Source of the DNA: Pseudonocardiaceae bacterium | GTDB taxonomy: Bacteria; Actinomycetota; Actinomycetes; Mycobacteriales; Pseudonocardiaceae | DNA length: 64,000 nt | NCBI GenBank assembly: GCA_009377865.1 | Contig: WHTH01000002.1 | Location: 1 to 64,000, forward strand | Direction of reading: 5' to 3' | In this document: in pieces, positions 27,422 through 36,207 of the stretch | Numbering within the stretch: position 1 is the first letter of the stretch | How the letters are laid out: every line of letters starts with the position of its first letter | The notes under the pieces: generated by a model | Databases searched by the model: none | What the model was told of the DNA's origin: nothing | What the model saw: only the letters and a program-made list of their open reading frames with translations | Program-made: the position numbers and the translations under genes

Positions 27422-28030
27422 ATGGCGGAGGTGGTGACCCGCGGCAGCGGGGAGCACGAGCAGATCGCGGACCGCGCCGAGCTGCGGGTGACGTTCGCGG
27501 CCCACGGCGCCGACCGCAGCACCGCCGTCGCGGAACTGGGCGCGCGGGTGCAGCCGGTCGAGCCGGCGCTGGCTGGCGACGGCGTGGAGGTGCGGTCGCG
27601 GCGGATGGCGGTGCAGACCGCGTGGGACGGCAAGCGTCGCACCGGGTGCCGCGCGCAGCTGTCGATCACGATCCGGGTGGACCATGTCGACGTGCTGGAG
27701 GGCCTGCTCGACGCGCTGCTGGGCGCTGAGCCCGAGTCGCTGCACGGGCCGTCATGGCAGCTGGCCGACGACAGTGAGGCCACCGCGGTCGCCCAGCAGC
27801 GCGCGGTGGCCGAGGCCAGACGCCGCGCGGAAGGCTATGCGGCGGCGCTCGGTGCGCGGTTGGGGGCGTTGCACAGCATCAGCGACACCGGCACCGAGCG
27901 GCCGATGGCGCGGATGGCGATGGAGAGCACGACCGCGGCGGGCTCGCCGAACGTCGCCGAACTCGGGCTGGAGCCGGCACCGGTCACTGTCACCGCCGGC
28001 TGCACCACGGTGTGGACCTTGCTGGACTGA
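27422..28030 (+). CDS. SIMPL (DUF541) domain protein
   Basis: This 202-residue protein starts at the ATG 27422. The fold is a repeated alpha-beta unit seen in DUF541/SIMPL proteins: an N-terminal GSGEHEQIADRAELRVTFAAHG, then a second half with TAVAQQRAVAEARRRAEGYAAALG, the characteristic basic helix. No signal peptide is visible, so it is probably cytosolic, unlike many SIMPL proteins of other bacteria. The family has no agreed activity. It lies divergent from the AAA ATPase gene and upstream of the convergent fadA2 gene. Confidence 0.8.
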   Translation: MAEVVTRGSGEHEQIADRAELRVTFAAHGADRSTAVAELGARVQPVEPALAGDGVEVRSRRMAVQTAWDGKRRTGCRAQLSITIRVDHVDVLEGLLDALLGAEPESLHGPSWQLADDSEATAVAQQRAVAEARRRAEGYAAALGARLGALHSISDTGTERPMARMAMESTTAAGSPNVAELGLEPAPVTVTAGCTTVWTLLD

Positions 28031-28126
28031 CGCCGACGTCCATGAACTCGACGCGGTGGGGTCAGCGGGGCCCGGCGACCCCCGTGGCGTCCATGAGCTC
28101 GACGCCGTGGGGGTCCGCGCCGCCGG

Positions 28127-29416
28127 TCACGGGGTGCGCAGCAGCGCCACCACACCCTGGCCACCGGCGGCGCAGACCGAGATCAGACCGCTGGCGGGCT
28201 TGCCGGTCGAGGCGGCGCGCTCGTGCAGCAGCTTGGCCAGCGTCGCGACGATGCGGCCACCGGTCGCGGCGAAGGGATGCCCGCCCGCCAGTGATGAGCC
28301 GGTGACGTTGAGCCGGTCACGGTCGATCGTGCCGAACGCACCGTCGAGCCCGAGCTCGCGCTTGCAGTAGTCGGCGTCCTCCCAAGCCTTGAGGGTGGCC
28401 AGCACCTGCGAGGCGAACGCCTCGTGCATCTCGACGAGGTCCAGGTCGGCCAGGCCGAGCCCGTTGCGGGCCAGCAGTCGAGGCACTGCGCGCACCGGCG
28501 CGGTGAGCAGCCCATCGTCGCCGTGGACGTAGTCCACGGCTGCCGTCTGCGAGTCCACGAGGTGCGCCAGCACCGGCAGGTCGTGGCGCCCGGCCCACTC
28601 CTGGCTGCCCAGCAGCACCGCCGAGGCACCGTCGGTCAGCGGGGTGGAGTTGCCGGCCGTCATCGTCTCCGATCCGAAGATCGTCTTGAGCTTCCCGAGC
28701 TTCTCGACCGAGGTGTCCGGCCGCAGGTTCTCGTCACGGCGGAGCCCGAGGTAGGGGGTCAGCAGGTCGTCGAAGAACCCGCGCTCGTAGGCGGCGGCCA
28801 GCCGGTGGTGGCTGGCGACGGTGAGCTCGTCTTGTTCGGTGCGCCCGACGTTCCACTGCCGTGCGGTCAGCGCCGCGTGCTCGCCCATCGACAGCCCGGT
28901 ACGCGGCTCGGCGTTGCGCGGCGTCTCCGGGACGATCTGGTTGGGCCGCAGCTTGGCGAGCGCCGCGAGGTAGTCGGTGTAGGACTTGCCGCGGTTGAGC
29001 TCGAGCAGTACCCGCCGCAGGTCGTCATTCACGGCGATCGGCGCGTCGCTGGTGGTGTCGACGCCACCGGCGATGCCGGAGTCGACCTGCCCGAGAGCGA
29101 TCTTGTTGCCGACCAGGACCGCGGCCTCCAGCCCCGTCCCGCAGGCCTGCCCGACGTCGTAGGCGGGGATGCGAGCATCGAGCGAGCTGCCCAGCACGGA
29201 TTCGCGGGTGAGATTGAAGTCACGGCTGTGCTTGAGCACCGCGCCGGCAGCGACCTCGTCGAGCCGGGTGCCGGCCAGGCCGAACCTCGCAACCAGACCG
29301 TTGAGCGTCGCGGTCAGCATGTCCTGATTGGACGCCTGCGCATAACGGCCGTTGGAGCGGGCGAACGGGATTCGGTTGCCCCCGAGGATCGCAACCGGAC
29401 GGGCCGCGCGGGCCAT
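28127..29416 (-). CDS. fadA2: Acetyl-CoA C-acyltransferase, FadA2-like
   Basis: This is a 429-residue thiolase. It has the active-site cysteine in the GQACGTGLEAA block (about residue 90), the EMHEAFASQVLATL motif with the conserved His, and a final VCAAGGQGVVALL block that carries the second catalytic cysteine. Thiolases of this type release acetyl-CoA from 3-oxoacyl-CoA or condense two acyl groups. It is divergent from fabG4, as in Mycobacterium tuberculosis where fadA2 and fabG4-htdX are neighbours. The 79-base divergent gap carries two operator-like motifs. A GAGG-type ribosome site (GGAGGAACA) precedes the ATG. Confidence 0.9.
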   Translation of the reverse strand: MARAARPVAILGGNRIPFARSNGRYAQASNQDMLTATLNGLVARFGLAGTRLDEVAAGAVLKHSRDFNLTRESVLGSSLDARIPAYDVGQACGTGLEAAVLVGNKIALGQVDSGIAGGVDTTSDAPIAVNDDLRRVLLELNRGKSYTDYLAALAKLRPNQIVPETPRNAEPRTGLSMGEHAALTARQWNVGRTEQDELTVASHHRLAAAYERGFFDDLLTPYLGLRRDENLRPDTSVEKLGKLKTIFGSETMTAGNSTPLTDGASAVLLGSQEWAGRHDLPVLAHLVDSQTAAVDYVHGDDGLLTAPVRAVPRLLARNGLGLADLDLVEMHEAFASQVLATLKAWEDADYCKRELGLDGAFGTIDRDRLNVTGSSLAGGHPFAATGGRIVATLAKLLHERAASTGKPASGLISVCAAGGQGVVALLRTP

Positions 29417-29455
29417 TGTTCCTCCTGTGGCCGCCGAGGTCGGAGCGGCACAACC

Positions 29456-29484
29456 TACTCACCAGTAAGTCTACCGGCGAGTAA
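29456..29484. promoter_or_regulatory. Two operator-like sites between fadA2 and fabG4
   Basis: TACTCACCAGTA (29456-29467) and TACCGGCGAGTA (29472-29483) repeat the TACY(N)4RGTA motif found before fadE5. They are 16 bases apart, close to one and a half DNA turns. A dimeric regulator such as a TetR-family protein could bind both and control both divergent genes. Confidence 0.55.
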
Positions 29485-29495
29485 GATGACACGCC

Positions 29496-30829
29496 ATGAC
29501 GGACCGGTACTCCAGTTTCGCCCGCTCGAGTCTGGGCAGCACGCTGGTCAAACAACTGGGCCTGCCCGACCCGCCGCAGCTGCAACGTCACAGTCCCGGG
29601 GCGCCGGTGCTCGACGGCCCGGTGCTGGCCGGCGGGGCGCCCGGCGGTCGCGCTGCAAGGCGCTCGACTCGCTGCTGGCCGAGCTGGACGCAAACACTCA
29701 CACCACACCTGCCGACGGCGCACGCTACAGCGCTGTGATCTTCGACGCCAGCGGCATCACCGACGCAGCCCAGTTGCGCTCGCTCTACGACTTCATCCAC
29801 CCCGTGATCCGGTCGCTTGGACCGTCCGGCCGGCTGGTGGTGATCGGCGCCGACCCGGACGCCGCGACCGGTCCCGGCGAGGCGGCGGCGCAGCAGGCGT
29901 TGGAGGGGTTCGTCCGCTCGGTCGGCAAGGAGCTCAAGCGCGGCGCCACCGCGCAACTGCTCCGGCTCGCCGCGGGCGGCGAGGATGCCGCCCAGTCGAC
30001 CCTGCGGTTCCTGCTGTCGGCCCGGTCGGCTTACGTCTCCGGCCAGGTCATCACCATCAAGGGCGCCGCGCTGCCCGCGGCGCGGGACTGGGAGCACCCG
30101 CTGCACGAGCAGGTCGCGATGGTCACCGGCGCGGCGCGGGGCATCGGTGCCGCCATCGCCGAGGTGCTCGCCCGTGACGGTGCACGGGTCGTCTGCCTCG
30201 ACGTTCCGGCAGGCGACGCGCTGGCCGTCGTTGCGAATCGGATCGGCGGCACCGCGCTGCAGGTCGACATCACCGCCGACGACGGGCCGCAGCGCATCGC
30301 CGAGCACCTACGGTCGCGGCACGGTGGAGTCGACATCGTGGTGCACAACGCCGGAGTCACACGGGATCGCACGCTGGGCCGGATGAACGAGACCGAGTGG
30401 GACACCGTGCTCGGCATCAACCTCGTCGCGCAGCAACGCATCACCGACAACCTCGTCGAGTCCGCCACGCTGCGCGCCGGCGGCCGCATCGTCGCGCTGT
30501 CCTCGATGGCCGGGATCGCGGGTGGCGCCGGTCAGGCCAACTACGCGACGTCGAAGGCCGGCGTCATCGGGCTGGTGCGCGCGCAGGCCGTGCAGTTCGC
30601 CGACCGCCCGATCACCGTCAACGCGGTCGCCCCGGGCTTCATCGAGACCGAGATGACCGCCGCGATGCCGACGCTGGTCCGCGAGGCCGCCCGCCGGATG
30701 AACTCGATGAGCCAGGGCGGGCTGCCCGTCGACGTCGCCGAGACCGTGGCCTGGCTCGCCGCACCGACGAGCGCCGGCGTCACCGGCCAGGTCGTCCGGG
30801 TCTGCGGACAGCACCTGGTGGGGGCGTGA
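29496..30829 (+). pseudogene. fabG4: 3-oxoacyl reductase FabG4, interrupted by a frameshift
   Basis: The N-terminal frame (from ATG 29496) matches the start of FabG4: FARSSLGSTLVKQLGLPDPP, then the first Rossmann-like region up to about 29655. There the reading must shift by one base (a missing base in or near 29650-29665) to continue as ALDSLLAELDANTHT and the rest. The second, catalytic domain is complete: VTGAARGIGAAIAE (dinucleotide site), NAGVTRD, the serine in ALSSMAGIAG, and YATSKAG (Tyr, Lys). FabG4 reduces 3-oxoacyl-CoA with NAD(H). Either this copy is broken or the base is missing only in the assembly. Reinitiation inside would yield the catalytic half alone. Confidence 0.8.
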
Positions 30830-31129
30830 TGGTCACCCGCCAGCTGACCTCGCCGCCTACGCGCGAGTATGCGGGTTCAGCCTGTCCGACCGACTGCCGC
30901 CGACCTGCCCCACGTACTCGGATTCGGGCTGCAACTGCAACTGATGACCGGCGGCGACTTCCCGTTCCCGCTGCTCGGTCTGATCCACATCCGCAACCGG
31001 ATCACGCAGCGCCGCGAGATCCACGTCGACGAGCCGCTGACGCTGCGGGTGCACGCGACCGGTCTCGAGGCCCACGAACGCGGCAGCCGGTTCGACCTGA
31101 TCACCGAGGCCACTGTGGACTGTGAACCG
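30829..31129 (+). pseudogene. htdX: Relic of the HtdX-like MaoC dehydratase
   Basis: An ATG at 30829 overlaps the fabG4 stop. The start of the protein is largely lost. A second frame encodes ADLAAYARVCGFSLSDRLPPT, corresponding to the N-terminal hot-dog helix of HtdX. After a shift near 30905 the third frame continues with HVLGFGLQLQLMTGGDFPF, GLIHIRNRITQ and the strands that follow. This is the middle of the HtdX hot-dog domain. The end is missing, replaced by the NUDIX gene from about 31130. In mycobacteria htdX follows fabG4 in the same operon, so synteny supports the assignment. Confidence 0.7.
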
Positions 31130-32002
31130 GTGTGGCGCCGCGACGACCGTGACGGCTGGGTGCACTGCGCCGACGGTCAGCGCCGGTGGGGCCGCTTCGG
31201 TGCCGCCGGGCTACTGCTGCGCGCGCCTGCACCGGACGCCAGCGCGCTGGTGCTGCTGCAACACCGCGCTGCATGGACACCCGAGGGCCGGCGCTGGGGC
31301 TTGCCGGGTGGGGCGCGCACCAGTGAGGACGACGCGGTCACCGCCGCATTGCGAGAGGCCCGCGAGGAGGCCGGGGTCGAGCCCGAGGCGCTAAGGGTCG
31401 TGGCGCAGCGAGCCGACCACCCCGCCGACGACGGCTGGTCCTACACCACGGTGATCGCCGACGCCGCGGCGCCGCGACCGCTGCAGGCCAACCACGAGAG
31501 CGCCGAGCTGCGGTGGGTGCCCGAGCCGGCAGTGGCCACGCTCCCGCTGCACCCTGATTTTGCGGCGAGTTGGAAGTTCGCCGCGGGCCGATCGTCGCTG
31601 CGGACGCGTCCCACCACGCTGCTGGTGGATGCCGCCAACGTCGTCGGATCCGTGCCCGACGGGTGGTGGCGCGACCGCGCCGGCGCCGCGCAGCGACTGC
31701 TAAGGAGGTGCGCGGCCACGGTCCCGGGCACCCTCCCGCTGGCCGATGGTGAGCTGCGCTGGGTGCAGCGCTGCATCGTGGTGCTCGAAGGCGCCGCCTC
31801 GGCAGCTCACGACGTCGACGGCGTGGAGGTCATCCGCGCCCGGGGCTCCGGGGACGACACGCTGGCCGAGATCGCCGATCGGGAGCCGGAGTCGCTGCTG
31901 ATCAGTGCTGACCGCGGGTTGCGCAGCCGGCTGCCGCCGACAGCAACGAGTGCGGGTCCCGGCGTGCTGCTCGACCGGCTCCCGCAGCCTGTCACAGGGT
32001 GA
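30869..32002 (+). CDS. NUDIX hydrolase with NYN-like C-terminal domain, joined to an HtdX relic
   Basis: The frame encodes 377 residues. Residues 1 to about 87 are the htdX relic. The NUDIX part begins near GTG 31130 (VWRRDDRDGWVHC) and includes the NUDIX box (GGARTSEDDAVTAALREAREEAG, with the REAREEAG core). NUDIX enzymes split nucleoside diphosphates linked to another group. After about residue 240 comes a domain starting TTLLVDAANVVGSVPDGWW and ending with LLISADRGLRSRLP. This resembles an NYN/PIN-like nuclease domain found fused to NUDIX in actinobacteria. I think the native gene starts at 31130, but the frame from 30869 has no stop, so a chimeric protein is possible. Confidence 0.75.
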   Translation: MRVQPVRPTAADLPHVLGFGLQLQLMTGGDFPFPLLGLIHIRNRITQRREIHVDEPLTLRVHATGLEAHERGSRFDLITEATVDCEPVWRRDDRDGWVHCADGQRRWGRFGAAGLLLRAPAPDASALVLLQHRAAWTPEGRRWGLPGGARTSEDDAVTAALREAREEAGVEPEALRVVAQRADHPADDGWSYTTVIADAAAPRPLQANHESAELRWVPEPAVATLPLHPDFAASWKFAAGRSSLRTRPTTLLVDAANVVGSVPDGWWRDRAGAAQRLLRRCAATVPGTLPLADGELRWVQRCIVVLEGAASAAHDVDGVEVIRARGSGDDTLAEIADREPESLLISADRGLRSRLPPTATSAGPGVLLDRLPQPVTG

Positions 32003-32213
32003 CGGGGTGTCGCCGGAGGGCGGTGGCCCGGCCGGGTCTGACGGGGCGCGTGGGGGCCGCACACCGACCGGGTGGTGTTCGGGTTCAGCGCCGCGCTGGC
32101 GATCTGAACCGCCCGGGGTTCAGTCGGTCTTACAATGCCCACCACGGTTGTTCGGGAGTAGCTGGTGGACGTCGTTGGGGAAGGAGGATCGCCCGGTTCC
32201 GGGCGTATCCGAC

Positions 32214-33508
32214 ATGACACAGTCACGCGACGAGAGCGTGGTTCGGGAGGCGCAGCCGGGCAGAGCGGGGCCGCCGGAGGGTGGCGGGTCGGGCGGACCG
32301 ACGGCCGCGGATCAGTCGGGGTTGCGCACGGACTGGGTCGTGTTCGGGATCGGTGCGGCCCTGGCGCTGGTGTTCGTGGCGTGGGGCGTGATCAGCACAG
32401 ACTCGCTGAGCGACACCACCAGCGCGATGCTCGAAGAGGTGATGCGCGGCGGAGGGTGGGCGTTCATCCTGGCCGCCACCGGCTTCGTGGTCTTCGCCCT
32501 GTGGCTGGCGTTCAGCCGGTTCGGGAAGATCCGGCTGGGCGCTGACGCCGAGGCGCCGGAGCGATGCTGGCGCTGTTCGTGTTCATCGTCGGCCCGACGG
32601 TGATCATCCTCGATCTGATCCCGACCTCGATCGGTGCGTACGCGAGCGACTTCTTCGAGATGGTCGGGCGCACCGAGGCCACCGGTGGTGAGCCAATGGC
32701 CGAGTGGCTCAGCTCCTGGACCGTGTTCTACTGGGCGTGGTGGATCTCCTGGACGCCGTTCGTGGGGATGTTCCTGGCCCGGATCAGCCGCGGCCGCACG
32801 ATCCGCGAGTTCGTGGGCGGGGTCATCCTGGTGCCGAGCCTGGTGAGCCTGGTGTGGTTCGCGGTCTTCGGTGGCACGGCCATCACCCAGGCCCAGGGAG
32901 GGCGGACCTTCTCGGACGACTCGGACGTGCAGCTCTTCGAAATGCTGCAGGCCTACCCGTGGGCTGCGGCGAGCGGCCTGCTGGTCATGTTCTTGGTCGG
33001 GATCTTCTTCGTCTCCGGCGCGGACGCGGCCTCGATCGTCATGGGCACCTTGTCCCAGCGCGGAACCCTCGACCCGAGCCGGTGGGTTGTGATCTTCTGG
33101 GGCACCGTGATGGGCGCCGTGGCGATCGTGATGCTCTTCGCCGGCGGCGAGAATGCCCTCGACGGGTTGCAGGACCTCACCATCCTGGTCGCCGCCCCGT
33201 TCGTGATCATCATGGTGCTGCTGTGCCTCGCACTGGCCCGTGACCTGCGCCGCGACCCGATGATGCTGCGCGACATCAGGGCCGCCGAGGCCATCGAGCA
33301 GGCCGTGGACTACGCCACCGACCGCCACGGCCATGACTTCTACATCCGGGTCAAGCCGTTCCCGGACCAGGAGCGCGGCACGGCGGTCGACGCTGGAGAC
33401 GGCACGAAGAACGGGGCCGGCACCAGCCGGTACGGACCGGGCACCGGGCCTGGCTACACCATGACCGAACCCGGCGACCCCGACGCCCTCGTCACCGGAC
33501 GGAACTGA
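32214..33508 (+). pseudogene. BCCT-family transporter, internally deleted and frameshifted
   Basis: The first part (from ATG 32214) has a cytosolic start and two helices (WVVFGIGAALALVFVAWGVI, WAFILAATGFVVFALWL) plus FSRFGKIRLG, as in betaine/carnitine/choline transporters. Around 32562 about 200 residues are missing compared with the intact neighbour at 34145-35842, and the frame changes. The remainder (from 32564) continues with LALFVFIVGPTVIILD, then YWAWWISWTPFVGMFLARISRGRTIREF, the substrate-binding Trp-rich region of the family. The central helices that form the sodium/substrate path are absent, so it is not functional. Confidence 0.8.
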
Positions 33509-33549
33509 GTGACGACGCTCGGCCCGCCGGAACAGCCGCCGCCGAACAG

Positions 33550-34011
33550 CTACTGCTTGACCGTGATGCGTGCCGGGCCTTCCGTCTTCGTGGCCCCACG
33601 GACCGTCACCTGCAGCACGCCGTCACGCAGCTGCGCCTCGATGTCCTCGTCCTCGACGCTTGCGGGCACCGTGATCTCGCGGCGGAACTGGCCGGAGCAG
33701 CGCTCCCGCACGTAGAAGTCGTTGTCCTGCTCGGCGCCGACCCTCCGCTCACCGGAGAGGGTGAGCGTGCCCTGCGACAAGCTCACCTCGACATCCTCGG
33801 CGGCGATCCCGGGCAGCTCAGCACGGATCACGAGGTCCGAGCCCTGCGCGAAGATGTCCGTCGTCGGGGTCCAGGCGTCGGCGTAGCCGCGGGGCTGGTG
33901 CTCGACGTTGCCACCGCTGTCGATCCCGCCCATGAGCTCCGACATCCGGTTCATCTCGCTGATGATGTCGCTGACGCCGCGGAACGGGTTCCGCGGCTTC
34001 CTCTGCGCCAT
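33550..34011 (-). CDS. Small heat shock protein (Hsp20/alpha-crystallin)
   Basis: This 153-residue protein starts at the ATG 34011, eight bases after a GGAGAGGA site; the longer frame to 34242 is non-coding in character. A short N-terminal arm is followed by the alpha-crystallin domain (about 45-140): TDIFAQGSDLVIRAELPGI, LSGERR and VLQVTVRG. The ending ARITVKQ is typical. It holds unfolded proteins as oligomers and cooperates with ATP-dependent chaperones. It lies between two BCCT transporter genes. Osmotic or heat stress would be a sensible inducer, but no HspR/CIRCE operator was found upstream. Confidence 0.85.
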   Translation of the reverse strand: MAQRKPRNPFRGVSDIISEMNRMSELMGGIDSGGNVEHQPRGYADAWTPTTDIFAQGSDLVIRAELPGIAAEDVEVSLSQGTLTLSGERRVGAEQDNDFYVRERCSGQFRREITVPASVEDEDIEAQLRDGVLQVTVRGATKTEGPARITVKQ

Positions 34012-34144
34012 GCTGATCCTCTCCCTGTCCGGCCCGGGCCGGCGGTCGTTGTTGGTGTGATGTCCGGTGCTGGGTGGGGCTGCTTGGTGGCAGCGGTGCG
34101 GCCGCCCGGGCATGACGGCGGTGCCGGGCGGTCGCACCAGCGCC

Positions 34145-35842
34145 TCAGTCACCCACCGTCGCGCCGGTCTTCTTCTCCGGGTCAGGCGGCGCCTCGGACT
34201 CCTCGTCCTTGGCGCCCTCGGACGCCGCGTACCCCGAGACACCGCTGCGCTCCGAACCCGCCCGGTCGACCGCGGGGATCGGGAACCGGTCGTTCTGCAA
34301 TCCCACGAGCAGCCCGTAGCTGACCAGCAGCAGCACGATGGCGAACGGTAGCCCGGTTGTGATCGACGCGGCCTGCAGCGCGGTCAGCGCCGTCGCGCCA
34401 CCCACGACCAGCAGCACAGCGGTGATCGCGCCCTCCAGCACGGCCCAGAACATCCGCTGCTGCCAGATGGGGTGCGGGTCGCCGCCGTTGGTGAGCATGT
34501 CGACCACCAGCGAGCCGGAGTCCGAGGAGGTGGCGAAGAACAGTGTCACCACCACGATGGCGAGCACCGAGGCGATCGTCGCGAGGATCGCGCCGATGGG
34601 CAGCGCCTCCATCAGGCTGAACAGCGCCAGCTCGGCGTCCTGCCCGGAGATGTCCACTGTACCGGTGACCGTCTCGTAGAACAGTCCGGAACCGCCCAGC
34701 ACGGTGAACCACACGATCGAGGCACCGACCGGGGCGGCCAGCAGGCCGGTGACGAACTGCCGGATCGTGCGACCTCGCGAGATGCGGGCGACGAACATGC
34801 CGACGAACGGCGACCAGGAGATCCACCAGCCCCAGTAGAACAGCGTCCAGGTGCTCTGCCAGGAGAACTCGTCGGCGGAGGTGTTCGGATTGAACACGGT
34901 CAAGCTGCTGCCCACGATGTTCTGCAGGTAGTTGCCGGTGTAGTCAGCCAGCCCAGTGAGGATGAACAGCTTCGGCCCGACGATGAAGATGAACAGCATT
35001 AGCAGCACGGCGAGGAAGAGGTTGAGCACCGAGAGTCGCCGGATGCCCTTGTCGATGCCGAACATCACCGAGATGACCGCGACCGCGGTGATCACGGCCA
35101 CGATGAGCACCTGGCTCACCAGGTTGTTCGGGAAGCCGAACAGCGTCTCCAGCCCGGCGTTGATCTGCTGCGTGCCGAGCCCCAGCGAGGTGGCCAGCCC
35201 GAACAGGGTGCCGAACACCGCCAGGATGTCGATGAGGTTGCCGGGCCAGCCGTAGATCCGCTTGCCGATCAGCGGGTACAGCGCCGACGCCGGTCGCAGC
35301 GGCAGGCCCTTGCGGAAGCAGAAGTAACCCATCGACAGGCCGAGCACGCAGTAGATCGCCCAGGGGTGCAGCCCCCAGTGGAACAGCGTCCAGTTCATCC
35401 CCTGGTCGACCGCCGCCGGGGTGCCGCCCTGGCCCACCGGAGGGTCGGACGCGTGATAGGCGGGCTCGTAGACCCCGTAGAACACCAGCCCGATCCCCAT
35501 GCCGGCGGTGAACAGCATCGCGAACCAGGCCGTCGTGCTGAACTCGGGCCGCGAGTCGTCCGGCCCGAGCCGCAGCTTGCCGTGCCGGCTGACCGCGATC
35601 CCGATCACGAAGACCAGGAAGAAGGTCGCGGCGAGGACGTAGAACCAGCCGAAGTAGCGGGCGATGAAGTCCAGCGCCCCCGTGGCGGCCGTGTTGGTTG
35701 CATCGACGAACAGCACCCCGACCAGCAGGAAGGCCAGCACGACGGCACCGGAGATGATGAACACCGGTGGATTGGTGTGCGTCCGCAAATGCCTGCTGAC
35801 GGCGCCGCCGCCCGTATCTGCCGGTGACTCGGTTGTGGACAT
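34145..35842 (-). CDS. BCCT-family betaine/choline/carnitine transporter
   Basis: The ATG at 35842 has GAGGAG seven bases upstream. The 565-residue protein has about twelve helices. It carries the block GMGIGLVFYGVYEPAYH in TM2-3, the glycine-rich stretch GLATSLGLGTQQINAGL, and YWGWWISWSPFVGMFVARISRGRTIRQF, the aromatic substrate-box segment diagnostic of BCCT carriers. The charged C-terminus may sense ionic strength, as in BetP. It imports glycine betaine or choline with sodium or protons. The related, deleted gene at 32214-33508 has lost its middle; this copy looks complete. Confidence 0.9.
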   Translation of the reverse strand: MSTTESPADTGGGAVSRHLRTHTNPPVFIISGAVVLAFLLVGVLFVDATNTAATGALDFIARYFGWFYVLAATFFLVFVIGIAVSRHGKLRLGPDDSRPEFSTTAWFAMLFTAGMGIGLVFYGVYEPAYHASDPPVGQGGTPAAVDQGMNWTLFHWGLHPWAIYCVLGLSMGYFCFRKGLPLRPASALYPLIGKRIYGWPGNLIDILAVFGTLFGLATSLGLGTQQINAGLETLFGFPNNLVSQVLIVAVITAVAVISVMFGIDKGIRRLSVLNLFLAVLLMLFIFIVGPKLFILTGLADYTGNYLQNIVGSSLTVFNPNTSADEFSWQSTWTLFYWGWWISWSPFVGMFVARISRGRTIRQFVTGLLAAPVGASIVWFTVLGGSGLFYETVTGTVDISGQDAELALFSLMEALPIGAILATIASVLAIVVVTLFFATSSDSGSLVVDMLTNGGDPHPIWQQRMFWAVLEGAITAVLLVVGGATALTALQAASITTGLPFAIVLLLVSYGLLVGLQNDRFPIPAVDRAGSERSGVSGYAASEGAKDEESEAPPDPEKKTGATVGD

Positions 35843-36207
35843 CTCGTCACTCCTCATCAAGGGGCACGCCGGCCGGCGGACGACGCGACGCGCCCGGAAC
35901 GTAGCCGGTGAGTCAGGGGTGCGACACGCTGATCGTCCCTCGCCCCACCTACGACCCGGTAAGTCCCGACCGACCGCCCCGGGGGCCCGCCACGGTGATG
36001 GCCGGCCATGACACGGTCGGTGCGCGGCACTCGGTTCACCCTTCCCGCCGCTCGACTACCGGGATCCAGCGGTTCAGTCGCCCACTGTAAGCCCCTAACA
36101 CCCCAATCGAGGCGTCGAAGCCCAGATCTCTCGATCGCCGTCACGTAACGATACCGACTCAGCGGCGAGATCTGGCCCAGTGCCTCACCGATCGTCGTCA
36201 CGCACCT
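35843..36207. other. Intergenic region upstream of the BCCT gene
   Basis: No gene is supported in these 365 bases. The part next to 35842 holds the transporter's promoter and ribosome site; no clear -10/-35 pair was recognised. The rest downstream of the E2 gene shows no obvious hairpin terminator. Confidence 0.4.
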
